From Bacteroidota bacterium (GTDB lineage: Bacteria > Bacteroidota > Bacteroidia > Chitinophagales > LD1), in NCBI GenBank assembly GCA_018267365.1, contig JAFDYQ010000018.1:17545-81544 (forward strand): a stretch of DNA of 64,000 bases, read 5' to 3'. The notes under the pieces are model-generated. The model was not told where the DNA came from and did no database searches. It saw nothing but the letters and a program-made list of their open reading frames with translations. Below, in pieces: positions 1 to 9,482 of the stretch (position 1 is the stretch's first letter; every line of letters begins with the position of its first letter). The translations under genes were made by a program, and so were the position numbers.

Positions 1-33
1 CACCTCTCCCAACCCTCTCCGAAGGAGAGGGCT
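1..33. repeat. Short GC-rich hairpin repeat
   Basis: An 8-bp perfect stem (ccctctcc / ggagaggg) with a gaa loop lies at 13-31. It resembles hairpins near 22785-22812 and 58556-58576, so it is probably a dispersed intergenic repeat. It could also terminate a gene lying left of the window, but no strong T-tract follows. Confidence 0.5.
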
Positions 34-144
34 TTAATATAAAGGGGCGATACAAAATATTCCTGAGAAAATATGACGTCTAAATGACGGACAGTTTACT
101 CATCTATCGCGAATCAAATCCGTTTATCTTTTAGATTTGAGAAT

Positions 145-930
145 ATGAAAGCTTATTCTCTGATCTTATTGGCTCACTTCGCCTGCCGTTTACTGGAGCA
201 TGGTCCTAGTGAGATCGTTAGAAAAGAAACAGCGATCTCGTATATCTATTACATGGACAGTACATATCGTCATTATCATATAGACACTTTCATCACGCTA
301 TATGACAGATCTGGCTGGCCTATTGACCCGCACCAACAATCTGCGCACTCAGATAGCATAATTCTATTGCTCGATAGTGGAAACTTTGTCCATCAACTCG
401 TCTACATGTCTGACTCTACGCGCTCTGAAGTCTTTACCTATCGGTATACGGATTCCGTGATCAAGGTACATACATTCGGTGAAGACAGCATTATGGAAAA
501 GTACTATTACAAAAATGATAAGTTGTTTCGGTCTGAAACTATCAGATCCAGCATATGGGACTATCGACGGGAATACGAACGTACAGACTATTCGCGCTAC
601 AGTCCTGTCAGAAAGATTAGTATAACACATACAAGTCATGGCTCTGGCTGGTCAGATTCCATCCGCACAGATAAGAATAAGTTGACAAAAATCGACAAGG
701 TTTTTGCCTATAACAAATATAAACATGAGTGGTATGTAGAGAACAAGATAAGAGAAAGGAAGAACGTGCGTATTGTCTGGACTACTTGGTATCATGATTA
801 TTCTCACCATTACTTTACTACCAAGACAGTGACGAAATACGTAGAAGGCTTAAAATCTGAGGAAACTGTATACAATGTCTATCGCAAAGAACTTGAGAAG
901 AAAACTATCTACAAGTATGAGTATTACTGA
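145..930 (+). CDS. Hypothetical secreted protein
   Basis: I do not recognise this 261-residue protein. The N-terminus is a short hydrophobic stretch ending in Cys at residue 14 (LLAHFAC). This could be a weak lipoprotein signal, but position -3 is His, which does not fit a standard lipobox. The rest is very rich in Tyr, Ser, Asp, Lys and Arg, with repeated short strand-like segments ending in YKYEYY, as in beta-repeat proteins that log text-like tags. No catalytic motif is visible. It stands alone and is followed by a strong bidirectional terminator at 990-1020. Codon use is more AT-rich than in the genes that follow. Confidence 0.6.
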   Translation: MKAYSLILLAHFACRLLEHGPSEIVRKETAISYIYYMDSTYRHYHIDTFITLYDRSGWPIDPHQQSAHSDSIILLLDSGNFVHQLVYMSDSTRSEVFTYRYTDSVIKVHTFGEDSIMEKYYYKNDKLFRSETIRSSIWDYRREYERTDYSRYSPVRKISITHTSHGSGWSDSIRTDKNKLTKIDKVFAYNKYKHEWYVENKIRERKNVRIVWTTWYHDYSHHYFTTKTVTKYVEGLKSEETVYNVYRKELEKKTIYKYEYY

Positions 931-989
931 TTTTCTTAAGAAGTAGAATTGCCCAGCTCATATTTTGTCTCATGGATAACCTAAAATAT

Positions 990-1020
990 AAACCCCACTC
1001 GTATAACACGAGCGGGGTTT
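990..1020. terminator. Bidirectional terminator between convergent genes
   Basis: A 12-bp stem with one mismatch (aaacccc-ctcg / cgag-ggggttt) closes a 7-nt loop and carries A and T runs at its two ends. It lies between the hypothetical gene ending at 930 and the minus-strand SRPBCC gene ending at 1043, so it can serve both. Confidence 0.8.
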
Positions 1021-1042
1021 GTGTTTGTATGAGATCGCAATG

Positions 1043-1537
1043 TTACTTTGCAAGCAGTTCGTCCAGATTGCCGTGGGCTATGGTGAAGCCTTCCTGGAAG
1101 CCCATTTCGAGGATCTTGCGGAGGTCTTCGAGTTTAGCGAAACTCATGATGGTGGTGACTTTGGTGCCTGCTTCTGATGGCTCGAAAGTGACGTGCCAGT
1201 TGGTGCGAGGGAAGTCCGGGAGTACATTGCCATCCGGATCGCAGAAGGCATCAAGGCCGGTGTAGCTGTGTGGGGCATCTATGGCGCTGTAGTCTGCGCG
1301 GCAGTAGTGCTTCTCGCCTGCCGGACCTACCATGGCGTAGCTCCAGGTGCCGCCGATGCTGAAGTTCATGGATATGGTCTCAGTCTTCCACGGTTTGGGT
1401 GCCCACCACTGGTCGAGCAGCTCTGGCTGTGTCCAGGCTGCCCATACCCGGTCTACGGGTGCGGCGAACTCGCGCACGACCGTGATCTGCTGTTTAGCCT
1501 CGTCTTTTGTGAGTTGTGTTTGAAAGGTGTTTGCCAT
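1043..1537 (-). CDS. SRPBCC/AHSA1-type domain protein
   Basis: This 164-residue protein belongs to the SRPBCC (START-like) fold, in the Activator-of-Hsp90-ATPase C-terminal-like group. Family hallmarks are the early [15 protein letters not shown] segment, the WWAPKPW loop, a central GGTW strand and the long C-terminal helix starting near FQEGFT. Such proteins bind small hydrophobic ligands in a cavity; the ligand is unknown here. The start ATG lies inside the end of the upstream ArsR-type regulator gene (44-nt overlap), so the two are co-transcribed and probably translationally coupled. ArsR/AHSA1 pairs are common in Bacteroidota. Confidence 0.85.
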   Translation of the reverse strand: MANTFQTQLTKDEAKQQITVVREFAAPVDRVWAAWTQPELLDQWWAPKPWKTETISMNFSIGGTWSYAMVGPAGEKHYCRADYSAIDAPHSYTGLDAFCDPDGNVLPDFPRTNWHVTFEPSEAGTKVTTIMSFAKLEDLRKILEMGFQEGFTIAHGNLDELLAK

Positions 1538-1859
1538 GTTTTGTGGTTTTGGTTTTTGTGTTATTTAAAAGTGTATCGAGTTGTGTAAATCTGTCCTCCC
1601 ACATTTTCTGGAATGGGGCGAGCCAGTCGGCTACTTCTTTCATTTGCTCTACATTGAAATGGTAATAGATCTCGCGGCCGCGTTGCTCCTGCTGCAGCAA
1701 ATTACATTCCACCAGGATCTTCATATGATTGGAAACAGCCTGACGGCTGGTGTCGAAGCGCTCGGCCAATGCATTGGGCGTCATAGCACCCAGGGCCACG
1801 AGGCTGAGTATGGCGCGACGGGTAGGATCTGCTATGGCCTGGAAAACATCTCTTCTCAT
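1494..1859 (-). CDS. ArsR-family winged-helix transcriptional regulator
   Basis: The protein begins [15 protein letters not shown], the usual start of ArsR-type repressors, so the ATG at 1859 is preferred over an in-frame upstream ATG at 1910. A winged helix-turn-helix follows ([20 protein letters not shown] as recognition helix), then a wing with GREIYYHF. The C-terminal tail is Lys/Thr/His rich. No CxC metal-binding pair is present, so this is the non-metal branch that usually regulates the neighbouring SRPBCC gene. The two genes overlap by 44 nt. It probably represses its own promoter upstream of 1859. Confidence 0.88.
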   Translation of the reverse strand: MRRDVFQAIADPTRRAILSLVALGAMTPNALAERFDTSRQAVSNHMKILVECNLLQQEQRGREIYYHFNVEQMKEVADWLAPFQKMWEDRFTQLDTLLNNTKTKTTKHGKHLSNTTHKRRG

Positions 1860-1944
1860 AATATGCAAGTATTCGATTGCAAATATAAGCGCAAACGTTC
1901 GATTGCACAAAATTTCTAAGGTACTTTTTTAGCAAATGACTACG

Positions 1945-4935
1945 CTACTCGCCTGATAAGCTGGCAACAGGCAAAGGCAAAGAGAAATAAAATGTAGCAC
2001 CCTCACCTATCCTGCCCTCTGCCCATACCAGGCCACCGTGCTTCTCTATGATCCGCTTCACCAGCAGCAGGCCTACGCCTGTCCCGTCAAACTCACTCGC
2101 GCCATGCAGCCGCTGGAAGGCACCGAAAAGCTTGCTGTACGCGGCCATATCAAAGCCGGCACCATTGTCCTGTATATAGAAGATCACATCTGATGGTGTG
2201 ATAGTGGCTCCTATTTTCACCTCTGGCATCTCCTTTTTGGAAGAATATTTGATGGCATTGGAAAAGAGGTTTACCAATACTTGCTGCAGCATAGAGAAGT
2301 CGCCTTTTATCTTTGGCAATTCACCTTTGGTCAGTGTAGCATGGTGTGGGGAGGTGAGGGCCAGATTGTCCCAAACGGATTGTACGAGCATATCCATATC
2401 TACATCTTTCTGTTGTAGCGGTTCTTTAGAATACCTGGCCAGCGTCAGCATATCCTCTATGATCGTATTCATCCTTTTGGCACCGCCGCTCACCTGTGAA
2501 AAGAGCTGCATGAGGTCTTCACTGAAGTCCTTGCCATACTCCTCTTTGATCACCCCTATATAGCCGCTGATCACGCGCAGTGGCGCACGCAGGTCGTGTG
2601 AGGCGGAGTAGCTGAAAGCCTCCAGGGCTTTATTGGCCTCAGTCAGCTCTGCAGTGCGCTCCTCCACACGCAGCTCCAGGCTCTCATTGAGCTGGCGTAT
2701 TTTTTCTTCTGCCAGCTTGCGCTCGGTGATATCCTGAGAGATGCCATACATACCTATGGGGCGGCCATCTTTGTCCAGTTCATATTTGGCTTCGGAGTGG
2801 AGGTAGCGCAGGGTACCATCCCGCCTGAGTATACGATGGTCAAAGGAAACTCCATTGGCGATGACATCCGGCTTCTTATTTTCTGCCAGTACCATCTCTA
2901 CATCGTCAGGATGGATAAAGGACAGCCACACTTCATAGGACTGGATATTGTCAGACGGATCCAGGCCAAACATGCGGCACGACTCCTCTGACCATACAGC
3001 TACGCCGGTAGCAAAGCTCACCTCCCAGTGCCCCACATGGGCGAGCGCCTGCGCTCTCTCCAGATGAGACTCGTTGATCTGCAACCGTCTCTCCGCTGCG
3101 CTGCGCTGGCGCTCCTGCTCCATGATCTCCATGGCAAAAGAGATATCGCCGGATACTTCTTGTAACAAGGCTATTTCATCCGTATCAAAGAAACTCACTG
3201 CCCCAGAATCGAATCCAAAAACCCCTATGACCTCACCATATCTCTTGATAGGGAAAGCGATGACAGACTTGATATTGGCCTGCCGCATCTGGTGATGCCA
3301 GGGCGCCAGATGAGGATCATTCAGCGCATCATTACTGAGGGCATATTGCCCGGTGCTCCAGGCCATGCCTATAGGTGCTGTGCGGAAGAGTGGATCATCC
3401 TGACTGAGCCCAGGAAAGTTGCCTCCCTCTACCTTGCCGTTTTCGCCTGGTACCATGATAGAGAGATCCAGTTTCTGCTCCTCATTCACCCGGCCTATCC
3501 AGACACTATTGAATGCGCCTATGCTCAGTGCTATATCGCATAGCTTGTCCAGTAGCTCCTCTTCACTGCGTATATGGACGATACTTTGATTGACAGCACT
3601 GATAAAGGAATACAGGCGATTCATCTTCAGCACCCGGTTTGCCGTGCGCCGCTGCTCAGTCACATCCACAGAGAGGATAAGGATACCCTCCGGTACAGGC
3701 TGTATACTGAGATCAAAGAAATTCTGGCTGCCATCGGGGAAGGTAAAGATATTCTCGGTGCGCCTGGCTATCCGCGTGGTCATTACCTCCGTGAGCACTT
3801 TATACAATTCTGTAGCCTCTACCCCCGGGTATAGCTCCATAGGCGTCTGGCCCAGCAGCTGCTCGCGCGTGTAGTGGCTCTGCGCCACGAGGGCATCATT
3901 CACATAGATATAGCGCCAGTCGTAGTCTATGATCTGTATGCCCTCGCGCATATTGTCCATCTTCTCGCGAAAGTGCTGCTCGTTGTCCAGTATCTTGCGG
4001 GTCTGGCGGTTTACATCATGTCTCAGTCCGGTATTGAATCTCTGAAGCCTGACCTCAGCCTCTGTACGCTGCTGGTCGCTTCTATTCAGCAATGCTGACA
4101 GGTACCAGGTGAGTGCCAGGAGGGAGATCATGATCAGTGTGATCAGGATAGCCACTCCCAGCTCTGTGCTGAAGGGCCAGACCCATGAAGCATACAGGCG
4201 CAGATATCCAAAAAGCACAGGGAAAAAGATAATGGCGGGAATAAGCCTGCGGGCTATCACCCCTCCATAAAACCTGCTGGAAATGGCCCGCATGACAGGG
4301 ACCCGATCATTCACAGCCAGCGCAGCCAATCCCATCAGTACAAAGCACGCTGCTGAATGAATAGACATAGGCAGATGACCGAGCAGTGAGTAAAACTCCT
4401 GCACCAGATATGCATAGCATAGCAAGGAAAAAACACCAAGCACAATACCACCGATAGCAGCAGCAGCAGCCAGCCTCTGTATGGCAAAGCAGCCTCGTAT
4501 GTAGGTAAGAACGAGAGAACTGCTGATCAGGGCAAACCCTATCGCGGTATTCAGGCCGAGGCGGTTAGAGATATTGCCGGGCTCGTCTGCACGGAGCGTG
4601 TGCCGGAAGAGCCAAAGATCTACCTCCCAGCCCGTAGCCATCACGATATCTGCTATGCGCAATATGGCTACGCTACAGGCCATGCAAGCCAGAACTAATG
4701 CCACATATCTGTAGCCAACGCGAAAGATGATGAGAGAGCTGCTGGTAATAATAAATAATGCAGCAGACATGGGATTCATAGCGGGCAGGTGAGGTACAGG
4801 ACGCCGCAGCCAGTCAATATCCCACTCCCACCCGACCAGCACCAGCCAGCCTACTGCAAACACCAAAAGTGGTAGCAGTACAGATGCAGCGCTCACCCAC
4901 TGCTTATGCTTGCTGTCATTTTCTCCGAGGGCCAT
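1945..4935 (-). CDS. Membrane-bound PAS/GAF sensor histidine kinase
   Basis: This 996-residue hybrid-type sensor lacks a receiver. About seven to eight hydrophobic segments fill residues 15-290, forming an integral-membrane sensory region. They are followed by a coiled linker, a PAS domain (~325-435), a GAF domain (~450-605), a second PAS with PAC (~625-745), a coiled coil, and the kinase core. The H box is ASHDLRAPL with phospho-acceptor His780. The N box is NLFSNAIKYS, and the G boxes are DNGAGFD and GTGVGLLL. No response regulator lies next to it, so its partner is unknown. It is an orphan with about 420 bp of gene-free DNA upstream. Confidence 0.9.
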   Translation of the reverse strand: MALGENDSKHKQWVSAASVLLPLLVFAVGWLVLVGWEWDIDWLRRPVPHLPAMNPMSAALFIITSSSLIIFRVGYRYVALVLACMACSVAILRIADIVMATGWEVDLWLFRHTLRADEPGNISNRLGLNTAIGFALISSSLVLTYIRGCFAIQRLAAAAAIGGIVLGVFSLLCYAYLVQEFYSLLGHLPMSIHSAACFVLMGLAALAVNDRVPVMRAISSRFYGGVIARRLIPAIIFFPVLFGYLRLYASWVWPFSTELGVAILITLIMISLLALTWYLSALLNRSDQQRTEAEVRLQRFNTGLRHDVNRQTRKILDNEQHFREKMDNMREGIQIIDYDWRYIYVNDALVAQSHYTREQLLGQTPMELYPGVEATELYKVLTEVMTTRIARRTENIFTFPDGSQNFFDLSIQPVPEGILILSVDVTEQRRTANRVLKMNRLYSFISAVNQSIVHIRSEEELLDKLCDIALSIGAFNSVWIGRVNEEQKLDLSIMVPGENGKVEGGNFPGLSQDDPLFRTAPIGMAWSTGQYALSNDALNDPHLAPWHHQMRQANIKSVIAFPIKRYGEVIGVFGFDSGAVSFFDTDEIALLQEVSGDISFAMEIMEQERQRSAAERRLQINESHLERAQALAHVGHWEVSFATGVAVWSEESCRMFGLDPSDNIQSYEVWLSFIHPDDVEMVLAENKKPDVIANGVSFDHRILRRDGTLRYLHSEAKYELDKDGRPIGMYGISQDITERKLAEEKIRQLNESLELRVEERTAELTEANKALEAFSYSASHDLRAPLRVISGYIGVIKEEYGKDFSEDLMQLFSQVSGGAKRMNTIIEDMLTLARYSKEPLQQKDVDMDMLVQSVWDNLALTSPHHATLTKGELPKIKGDFSMLQQVLVNLFSNAIKYSSKKEMPEVKIGATITPSDVIFYIQDNGAGFDMAAYSKLFGAFQRLHGASEFDGTGVGLLLVKRIIEKHGGLVWAEGRIGEGATFYFSLPLPVASLSGE

Positions 4936-5358
4936 TAAGTTCTATTACGATGTATTGAATTTACATGCTATACGGAGAAAAACAGTACATGTGCGCATAA
5001 TTGTACAAATGCCTCTTGTAAAAAATTGATTTTTATCCACATTTATTCTGAATGAAAATCAGGTGTTTAACCATCAAAGGGTACTATCGTAGAAAGAAAG
5101 GGCTGGTAAGGACTAGATGAAACGGTAGACCCTCAAATCCAATATATCTTTCCATCAAAAGCCATATAGTTGAGACAGCTCCTGGGCATGGGAGAAGCAG
5201 TACGTAGCACTGTGAAGAATTCATAGATCAGCCGGAGCAGTGTACTGCCTCCTTAAATCCAAGTGAAGGTTATTTCAATTTGTATAAGCCCTTTCGCAGT
5301 AGGGACAGGTCGCGACCTGTCCCTACTATGACCGCCGTGCTCACTGACCTTTTTGCCT
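4936..5358. other. Gene-free interval
   Basis: No credible reading frame is seen in these ~420 bases. The left part should hold the promoter of the sensor kinase. The only clear structure is the perfect palindrome at 5298-5327. Confidence 0.6.
5298..5327. repeat. 30-bp perfect palindrome
   Basis: A loop-free perfect palindrome is centred between 5312 and 5313; each arm is agtagggacaggtcg or its complement. No T-tract follows. This kind of GTAGGGACAGG palindrome is a dispersed intergenic repeat in many bacterial genomes. It lies 30 bases downstream of the minus-strand TPR gene, so it may also act as a transcript-end hairpin. Confidence 0.8.
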
Positions 5359-5667
5359 TCAATCCATCATCTCCAAGGCCGCTCTCAATTCCCCCGCCGT
5401 CTTCTTATCTCCCGCAGCAGTGGCTTTGGCTATGCCGGTGGTGTAGAGCTTTTCCGCGGCAGCGGTATGTCCGGCTTCTTCTTCTAGTTTGCCATACTGG
5501 TAGTAGGTGGCCACGTAGTCGGGATGGTCAGTGACCAATCGTTCGAAATAACGGCGGCTTTCCACCGTATTTCCTTGAGAAACATACTCCATAGCGAGGG
5601 CATATTTCAGGAAGGGGTCTGAGGGTGAAACCCGCTCCATCTCTAGTAGTGTGGCTAGTCTGTCCAT
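5359..5667 (-). CDS. Small tetratricopeptide-repeat protein
   Basis: About 102 residues from the preferred ATG at 5667 (MDRLATLLEME); an upstream in-frame ATG at 5712 would add an unconserved-looking tail. Two to three TPR helices pairs are visible: FLKYALAMEYVSQGN, a middle repeat with DYVATYYQYGKLEEEAG, and a last one with AAAEKLYTTGIAKA. No signal peptide is present, so it is probably cytoplasmic and mediates protein contacts. It is divergent from etfB, and the two promoters share the 5668-5772 interval. The partner is unknown. Confidence 0.8.
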   Translation of the reverse strand: MDRLATLLEMERVSPSDPFLKYALAMEYVSQGNTVESRRYFERLVTDHPDYVATYYQYGKLEEEAGHTAAAEKLYTTGIAKATAAGDKKTAGELRAALEMMD

Positions 5668-5715
5668 ATTGTTTTTGCCGACCGGCGTTAGATAAGATTT
5701 TTTACCGAACAATCG

Positions 5716-5746
5716 TTTGGTATTGCAAACTTATTAGATAGATTTG
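5716..5746 (+). promoter_or_regulatory. Bacteroidota-type promoter of etfBA
   Basis: TTTG at 5716-5719, a 19-nt spacer, then TAGATTTG at 5739-5746 match the Bacteroidota consensus TTTG/TAnnTTTG. Transcription would start near 5752, about 20 nt before the etfB ATG. Confidence 0.75.
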
Positions 5747-5772
5747 GCACCGCAATAAAAAATTTAACAGCA

Positions 5773-6513
5773 ATGAAAATATTAGTACCGATCAGCAAGG
5801 TGCCGGATACTACGTCCAAGATCGCCTTCACTGACAATAACACGAAATTTGCCACTGACAATGTACAGTTCATCATGAACCCTACTGACGAGTGGTATGC
5901 CCTGACCCGCGCTATAGAGCTGAAAGAAAAGCTCGGCGGCGAGGTAGTGGCTATCAATGTAGGCCTGGCAGACAATGAGCAGATCATACGCAAGGCCCTC
6001 GCTATAGGCGCTGATACCGCTGTGCGCGTAGACCTCGACCCGACTGACGCCTATCAGGTAGCAGTAGAGATAGCCGCTCACGCCAAGTCTGGTGGCTATG
6101 ACCTGATCATCACAGGTAAAGAGACCATCGACTACAATAGCTTTGAGGTAGGTGGCATGATAGCCGAGTCACTGGAGTGGAACGCTGTAGCCCTCGTATC
6201 TAAGCTGGAGGTAGAAGGCACCAAGGCCCTCGCTACCCGCGATATAGAAGGTGGTACTGAGACACTGGAGGTCGCTCTCCCGGCTGTGATCTGCGCTACC
6301 AAGGACCTAGCCGCAGCACGTATACCAAACATGAAGGGTATCATGGCTGCGCGCACCAAGCCTCTGGCTGTAGTAGCTGCTACATCTTCTGACAAGCTGA
6401 CCAGCATCGCTGCCTATATCCTGCCTGACAAGGCCAAGCAGATCAAGATGATCAGCCCGGACAATGTAGGCGAACTGGTACGTCTGCTCCACGAAGAAGC
6501 GAAAGTGATCTAA
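5773..6513 (+). CDS. etfB: Electron transfer flavoprotein beta subunit
   Basis: This 246-residue protein is the small ETF subunit, of normal length. It starts MKILVPISKVPDTT and carries the family signature region around VALPAVICATKDLAAARIPNMKGIMAA. ETF takes electrons from acyl-CoA dehydrogenases and related flavoenzymes via FAD and passes them to ETF:quinone oxidoreductase. AMP binds in the beta subunit. The gene is followed 42 nt later by etfA, and a canonical promoter precedes it, so the two form a compact operon ended by the terminator at 7609-7642. Confidence 0.96.
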   Translation: MKILVPISKVPDTTSKIAFTDNNTKFATDNVQFIMNPTDEWYALTRAIELKEKLGGEVVAINVGLADNEQIIRKALAIGADTAVRVDLDPTDAYQVAVEIAAHAKSGGYDLIITGKETIDYNSFEVGGMIAESLEWNAVALVSKLEVEGTKALATRDIEGGTETLEVALPAVICATKDLAAARIPNMKGIMAARTKPLAVVAATSSDKLTSIAAYILPDKAKQIKMISPDNVGELVRLLHEEAKVI

Positions 6514-6555
6514 GCCAATTTAAAATTTGAAATCTAAAATTTAAAATACACGACA

Positions 6556-7536
6556 ATGTCAGTATTATCAATCATAGAAGTATCTGAAGGTAAGATAAAG
6601 AAGACCTCGTATGAGGCAGCGTACTACGGCTCTAAGGTGGCTGAGACGCTCGGCACAGAGGCTGCCGCTGTAGTGCTCGGCACAGCTACCGCAGAGGAAC
6701 TGGCCAACCTGGGCAACTACGGTATCAATAAAGTACTCCACGCCAATGAGGCACGTTTTGACGTGTTTGACAGCAAGGCCCACACAAAGGCGGTAGCTGA
6801 GGCAGTAGACAAGGCTGGTGCTACAGTAGTAGTATCATCATTCAGCCCGAATGGCAAGCTGCTCGCTCCGCGCCTCTCTGTAAGGCTCAAGGCCGGTTAC
6901 GTGCCAGGTGCCAATGCACTGCCTGCATTTGAAGGCGGTATACTGAAGGCTACTAAAGGTGTATACTCTGGTAAGGCGACAGCTACCTACGCAGTAGCTA
7001 CCGAGAAGAAAGTGATCGCAGTAAGCCCTAACTCCCTGGCTCCGGTGAAGGGTAGCGGCGCTGCTGCTGTAGAGGCTTTCGCACCGTCTGTATCTGACGC
7101 TGATTTCTCTACTACTGTCAAGTCTGTAGACAAGGCTGTAGGTGAAATATCACTGCCGGAAGCTGACCTCGTAGTATCTGCCGGGCGTGGTCTGAAAGGC
7201 CCTGAGAACTGGGGTATGATCGAGTCTCTGGCTCATGAGCTGGGTGCGGCTACTGCCTGCTCCCGTCCGGTATCTGACGTAGACTGGCGTCCTCACCACG
7301 AGCACGTAGGCCAGACAGGTATCACCGTGAAGCCGAACCTGTACATCGCTATCGGTATCTCCGGCGCTATCCAGCACCTGGCAGGTGTCAATCAGTCTAA
7401 GGTGATCGTCGTGATCAATAACGACCCTGAGGCACCATTCTTCAAGGCTGCTGACTACGGTATAGTAGGTGACGCCTTCCAGGTAGTGCCAAAGCTGATC
7501 GAAGAGGTGAAGAAGTTTAAGGCTGCAGCGCACTAA
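6556..7536 (+). CDS. etfA: Electron transfer flavoprotein alpha subunit
   Basis: This 326-residue protein is the large ETF subunit. The C-terminal FAD-binding domain is plain from about residue 205: [12 protein letters not shown], then [36 protein letters not shown] and [10 protein letters not shown], all positions that contact FAD. It pairs with EtfB just upstream and works in fatty-acid or amino-acid beta-oxidation electron flow. The short spacer between the genes is AT-rich (aaatttgaaatctaaaattt) with no obvious promoter. Confidence 0.96.
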   Translation: MSVLSIIEVSEGKIKKTSYEAAYYGSKVAETLGTEAAAVVLGTATAEELANLGNYGINKVLHANEARFDVFDSKAHTKAVAEAVDKAGATVVVSSFSPNGKLLAPRLSVRLKAGYVPGANALPAFEGGILKATKGVYSGKATATYAVATEKKVIAVSPNSLAPVKGSGAAAVEAFAPSVSDADFSTTVKSVDKAVGEISLPEADLVVSAGRGLKGPENWGMIESLAHELGAATACSRPVSDVDWRPHHEHVGQTGITVKPNLYIAIGISGAIQHLAGVNQSKVIVVINNDPEAPFFKAADYGIVGDAFQVVPKLIEEVKKFKAAAH

Positions 7537-7608
7537 ATTCTGTTGCTGGTTGGCACCCTGCCTGTCGGCAGACAGGGTGACTGTTGGCTGGCAATGCATA
7601 ATTCAAGA

Positions 7609-7642
7609 GGCCCGTTTCTTAGATGAAGCGGGCCATTTTTTT
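7609..7642 (+). terminator. Intrinsic terminator of etfBA
   Basis: Stem ggcccgttt / aagcgggcc (9 bp with one G-T wobble), 8-nt loop, followed by a run of seven T. A smaller hairpin (cctgtc-ggca-gacagg) lies just upstream near 7561-7576. Confidence 0.85.
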
Positions 7643-7689
7643 ATATTTTAGATAGGTCAATAATCATCTTCAACCTTAAAAATTTATGT

Positions 7690-8394
7690 ATGAAAACGAC
7701 TTCTTTGTCTTTAAGCTTTCTCATTTGTTTGGGCCTTGTTCTCCATGTCTCTTCGTGTAAGAAAGACACCAATAACAGCTGCAACGTATCTCATATGGCA
7801 GTGATCGTAGATTCTGCTACGAGGGTATCCTATTTCACCTGGACCGGTGGCACCCCGCCATACTCAGTGCAATATCGTGCAGCAGGCACGCAGGATTGGC
7901 ATGGACTGGCCAGCCTGACAGATACGCTACAAGTGCCCCTCCTCCCCCCCAATGCATCATATGAATGGCAGATACAAGCCGGCTGTGCCAAATCTTTCAG
8001 CACATCACATACTTTTGTCTCTGCCAGCTGCAATCCGGGATACCAGGGGCCTGATTGCATGACAGAGATCAGAGACAAATTTCTCGGCGTGTACGTTGGT
8101 AGCCAGCACTGCTCAGATGGGGACTCCTCTTCCTACAATATGACTGTCGCAAGTTCTGCGGATGGAGTATTGTTTGTAACTGTGTCTGACGGAGTAAACT
8201 CATATACAGGCAAAGTCAACTCTGATGCCAGCGACTCCACCTTCTCATTTATAAATCAGAACACAGATGGCACGACCCTATCAGCTACGGGCCAACTTAC
8301 GAGCAACGTTTCGGGTCGAATGATCCATTTTACATCTGTACTGACTAGAACCGGTAGCTCCTTGGTTTGCACTTTTGACGGTTTGAAACAATAA
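7690..8394 (+). CDS. Lipoprotein with fibronectin-III-like and EGF-like segments
   Basis: This 234-residue protein has a signal peptide ending in a lipobox (HVSSC, Cys23), followed by KKD. Residues ~30-110 look like a fibronectin type III fold (FTWTGGTPPYSVQYR...YEWQIQAGC). Residues ~114-125 form a short EGF-like loop (CNPGYQGPDC). A C-terminal ~110-residue beta-rich domain follows, of the type often seen after such loops in Bacteroidota lipoproteins. It is probably anchored to the outer membrane. No specific function can be assigned. It follows the etf terminator and is followed by panB with its own promoter, so it is monocistronic. Confidence 0.75.
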   Translation: MKTTSLSLSFLICLGLVLHVSSCKKDTNNSCNVSHMAVIVDSATRVSYFTWTGGTPPYSVQYRAAGTQDWHGLASLTDTLQVPLLPPNASYEWQIQAGCAKSFSTSHTFVSASCNPGYQGPDCMTEIRDKFLGVYVGSQHCSDGDSSSYNMTVASSADGVLFVTVSDGVNSYTGKVNSDASDSTFSFINQNTDGTTLSATGQLTSNVSGRMIHFTSVLTRTGSSLVCTFDGLKQ

Positions 8395-8483
8395 CGGGCA
8401 GTCCGGCTGGCAGGGTGTGCGGGGTCACAAGCATCTGATACGAGATACATGCTCTTTGCTCAAAGAAAAATATGCTCGTTTAG

Positions 8484-8518
8484 TTAGCACCTGTTCCCAC
8501 ATTTATTCTCTACCTTTA
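8484..8518 (+). promoter_or_regulatory. Possible panB promoter
   Basis: TACCTTTA at 8511-8518 matches TAnnTTTG except in the last base. A TTAG is 23 nt upstream. The ATG of panB is 26 nt downstream. Confidence 0.35.
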
Positions 8519-8543
8519 GTGCTCATTTCAACCATTCACGACC

Positions 8544-9359
8544 ATGTCCGTCACCAAAGAGATCAAACGCGTCACCACCCATACCTTGCATGAGTTTAAA
8601 GACAAAGGCACCAAGATAGCCATGCTTACTTCGTATGATTTCTCTATGGCGGGCATCGTAGACCAGGCAGGCATAGATGTGATACTGGTCGGCGACTCTG
8701 CGAGCAATGTGATGGCGGGCCACGAGACCACACTGCCTATCACACTGGACCAGATGATTTATCACGCATCGTCAGTAGTACGGGCCGTACATCGCGCACT
8801 GGTGGTAGTAGATCTGCCATTCGGCTCCTATCAAGGCAATAGCCGCCTGGCACTGGAGTCTTCTATCCGCATCATGAAAGAATCCGGTGCACATGCTGTC
8901 AAGCTGGAGGGAGGTAGCGAGATCCGTGAGTCTGTAGAGCGCATCCTCACGGCAGGTATACCTGTGATGGGCCACCTCGGTCTCACACCCCAGTCTATCT
9001 ACAAGTTTGGCACCTACAATGTGCGTGCGAAAGAAGAGGCCGAAGCGCAGAAGCTGAAAGAAGACGCACTGCTACTGGAGAAGATCGGCTGCTTTGCCGT
9101 AGTGCTGGAGAAAATACCTGCTCAACTGGCCAAGGCTGTCTCTACCAGCCTGCAGATACCTACCATAGGCATCGGTGCCGGCCCTGATACGGATGGCCAG
9201 GTGCTCGTCCTGCATGATATGCTGGGCATCAACAAGGAATTCCGCCCGCGCTTCGTACGCCGCTATGCAGAGCTGGCAGATGTGATGCACAATGCAGTGT
9301 CATCGTACATCGCAGATGTCAAAAGCAAAGACTTTCCCAACTCAGGGGAGATGTACTGA
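8544..9359 (+). CDS. panB: 3-methyl-2-oxobutanoate hydroxymethyltransferase
   Basis: This 271-residue enzyme adds a hydroxymethyl group from methylene-tetrahydrofolate to alpha-ketoisovalerate, giving ketopantoate, the first step of pantothenate synthesis. Family motifs include [33 protein letters not shown] (metal-binding Asp), [26 protein letters not shown] and [20 protein letters not shown]. The length is normal. It is monocistronic here; panC and panD are not adjacent. Confidence 0.97.
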   Translation: MSVTKEIKRVTTHTLHEFKDKGTKIAMLTSYDFSMAGIVDQAGIDVILVGDSASNVMAGHETTLPITLDQMIYHASSVVRAVHRALVVVDLPFGSYQGNSRLALESSIRIMKESGAHAVKLEGGSEIRESVERILTAGIPVMGHLGLTPQSIYKFGTYNVRAKEEAEAQKLKEDALLLEKIGCFAVVLEKIPAQLAKAVSTSLQIPTIGIGAGPDTDGQVLVLHDMLGINKEFRPRFVRRYAELADVMHNAVSSYIADVKSKDFPNSGEMY

Positions 9360-9432
9360 TCCCTATCGTTTTTCAGCTATCAGATACCTTGCGCTCAGCC
9401 TATATCCATCGGGCTTTGCGGGGGATAACTAA

Positions 9433-9464
9433 TTTGGGCATTGCAGGTGTAAATCCTATTTTTG
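9433..9464 (+). promoter_or_regulatory. Canonical promoter of the adhesin operon
   Basis: TTTG (9433-9436), 20-nt spacer, TATTTTTG (9457-9464), an exact match to the Bacteroidota consensus. It overlaps the in-frame ATG at 9462, which therefore cannot be the start. Translation should begin at 9483. Confidence 0.8.
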
Positions 9465-9482
9465 GCAGTAATAATACTGCTC

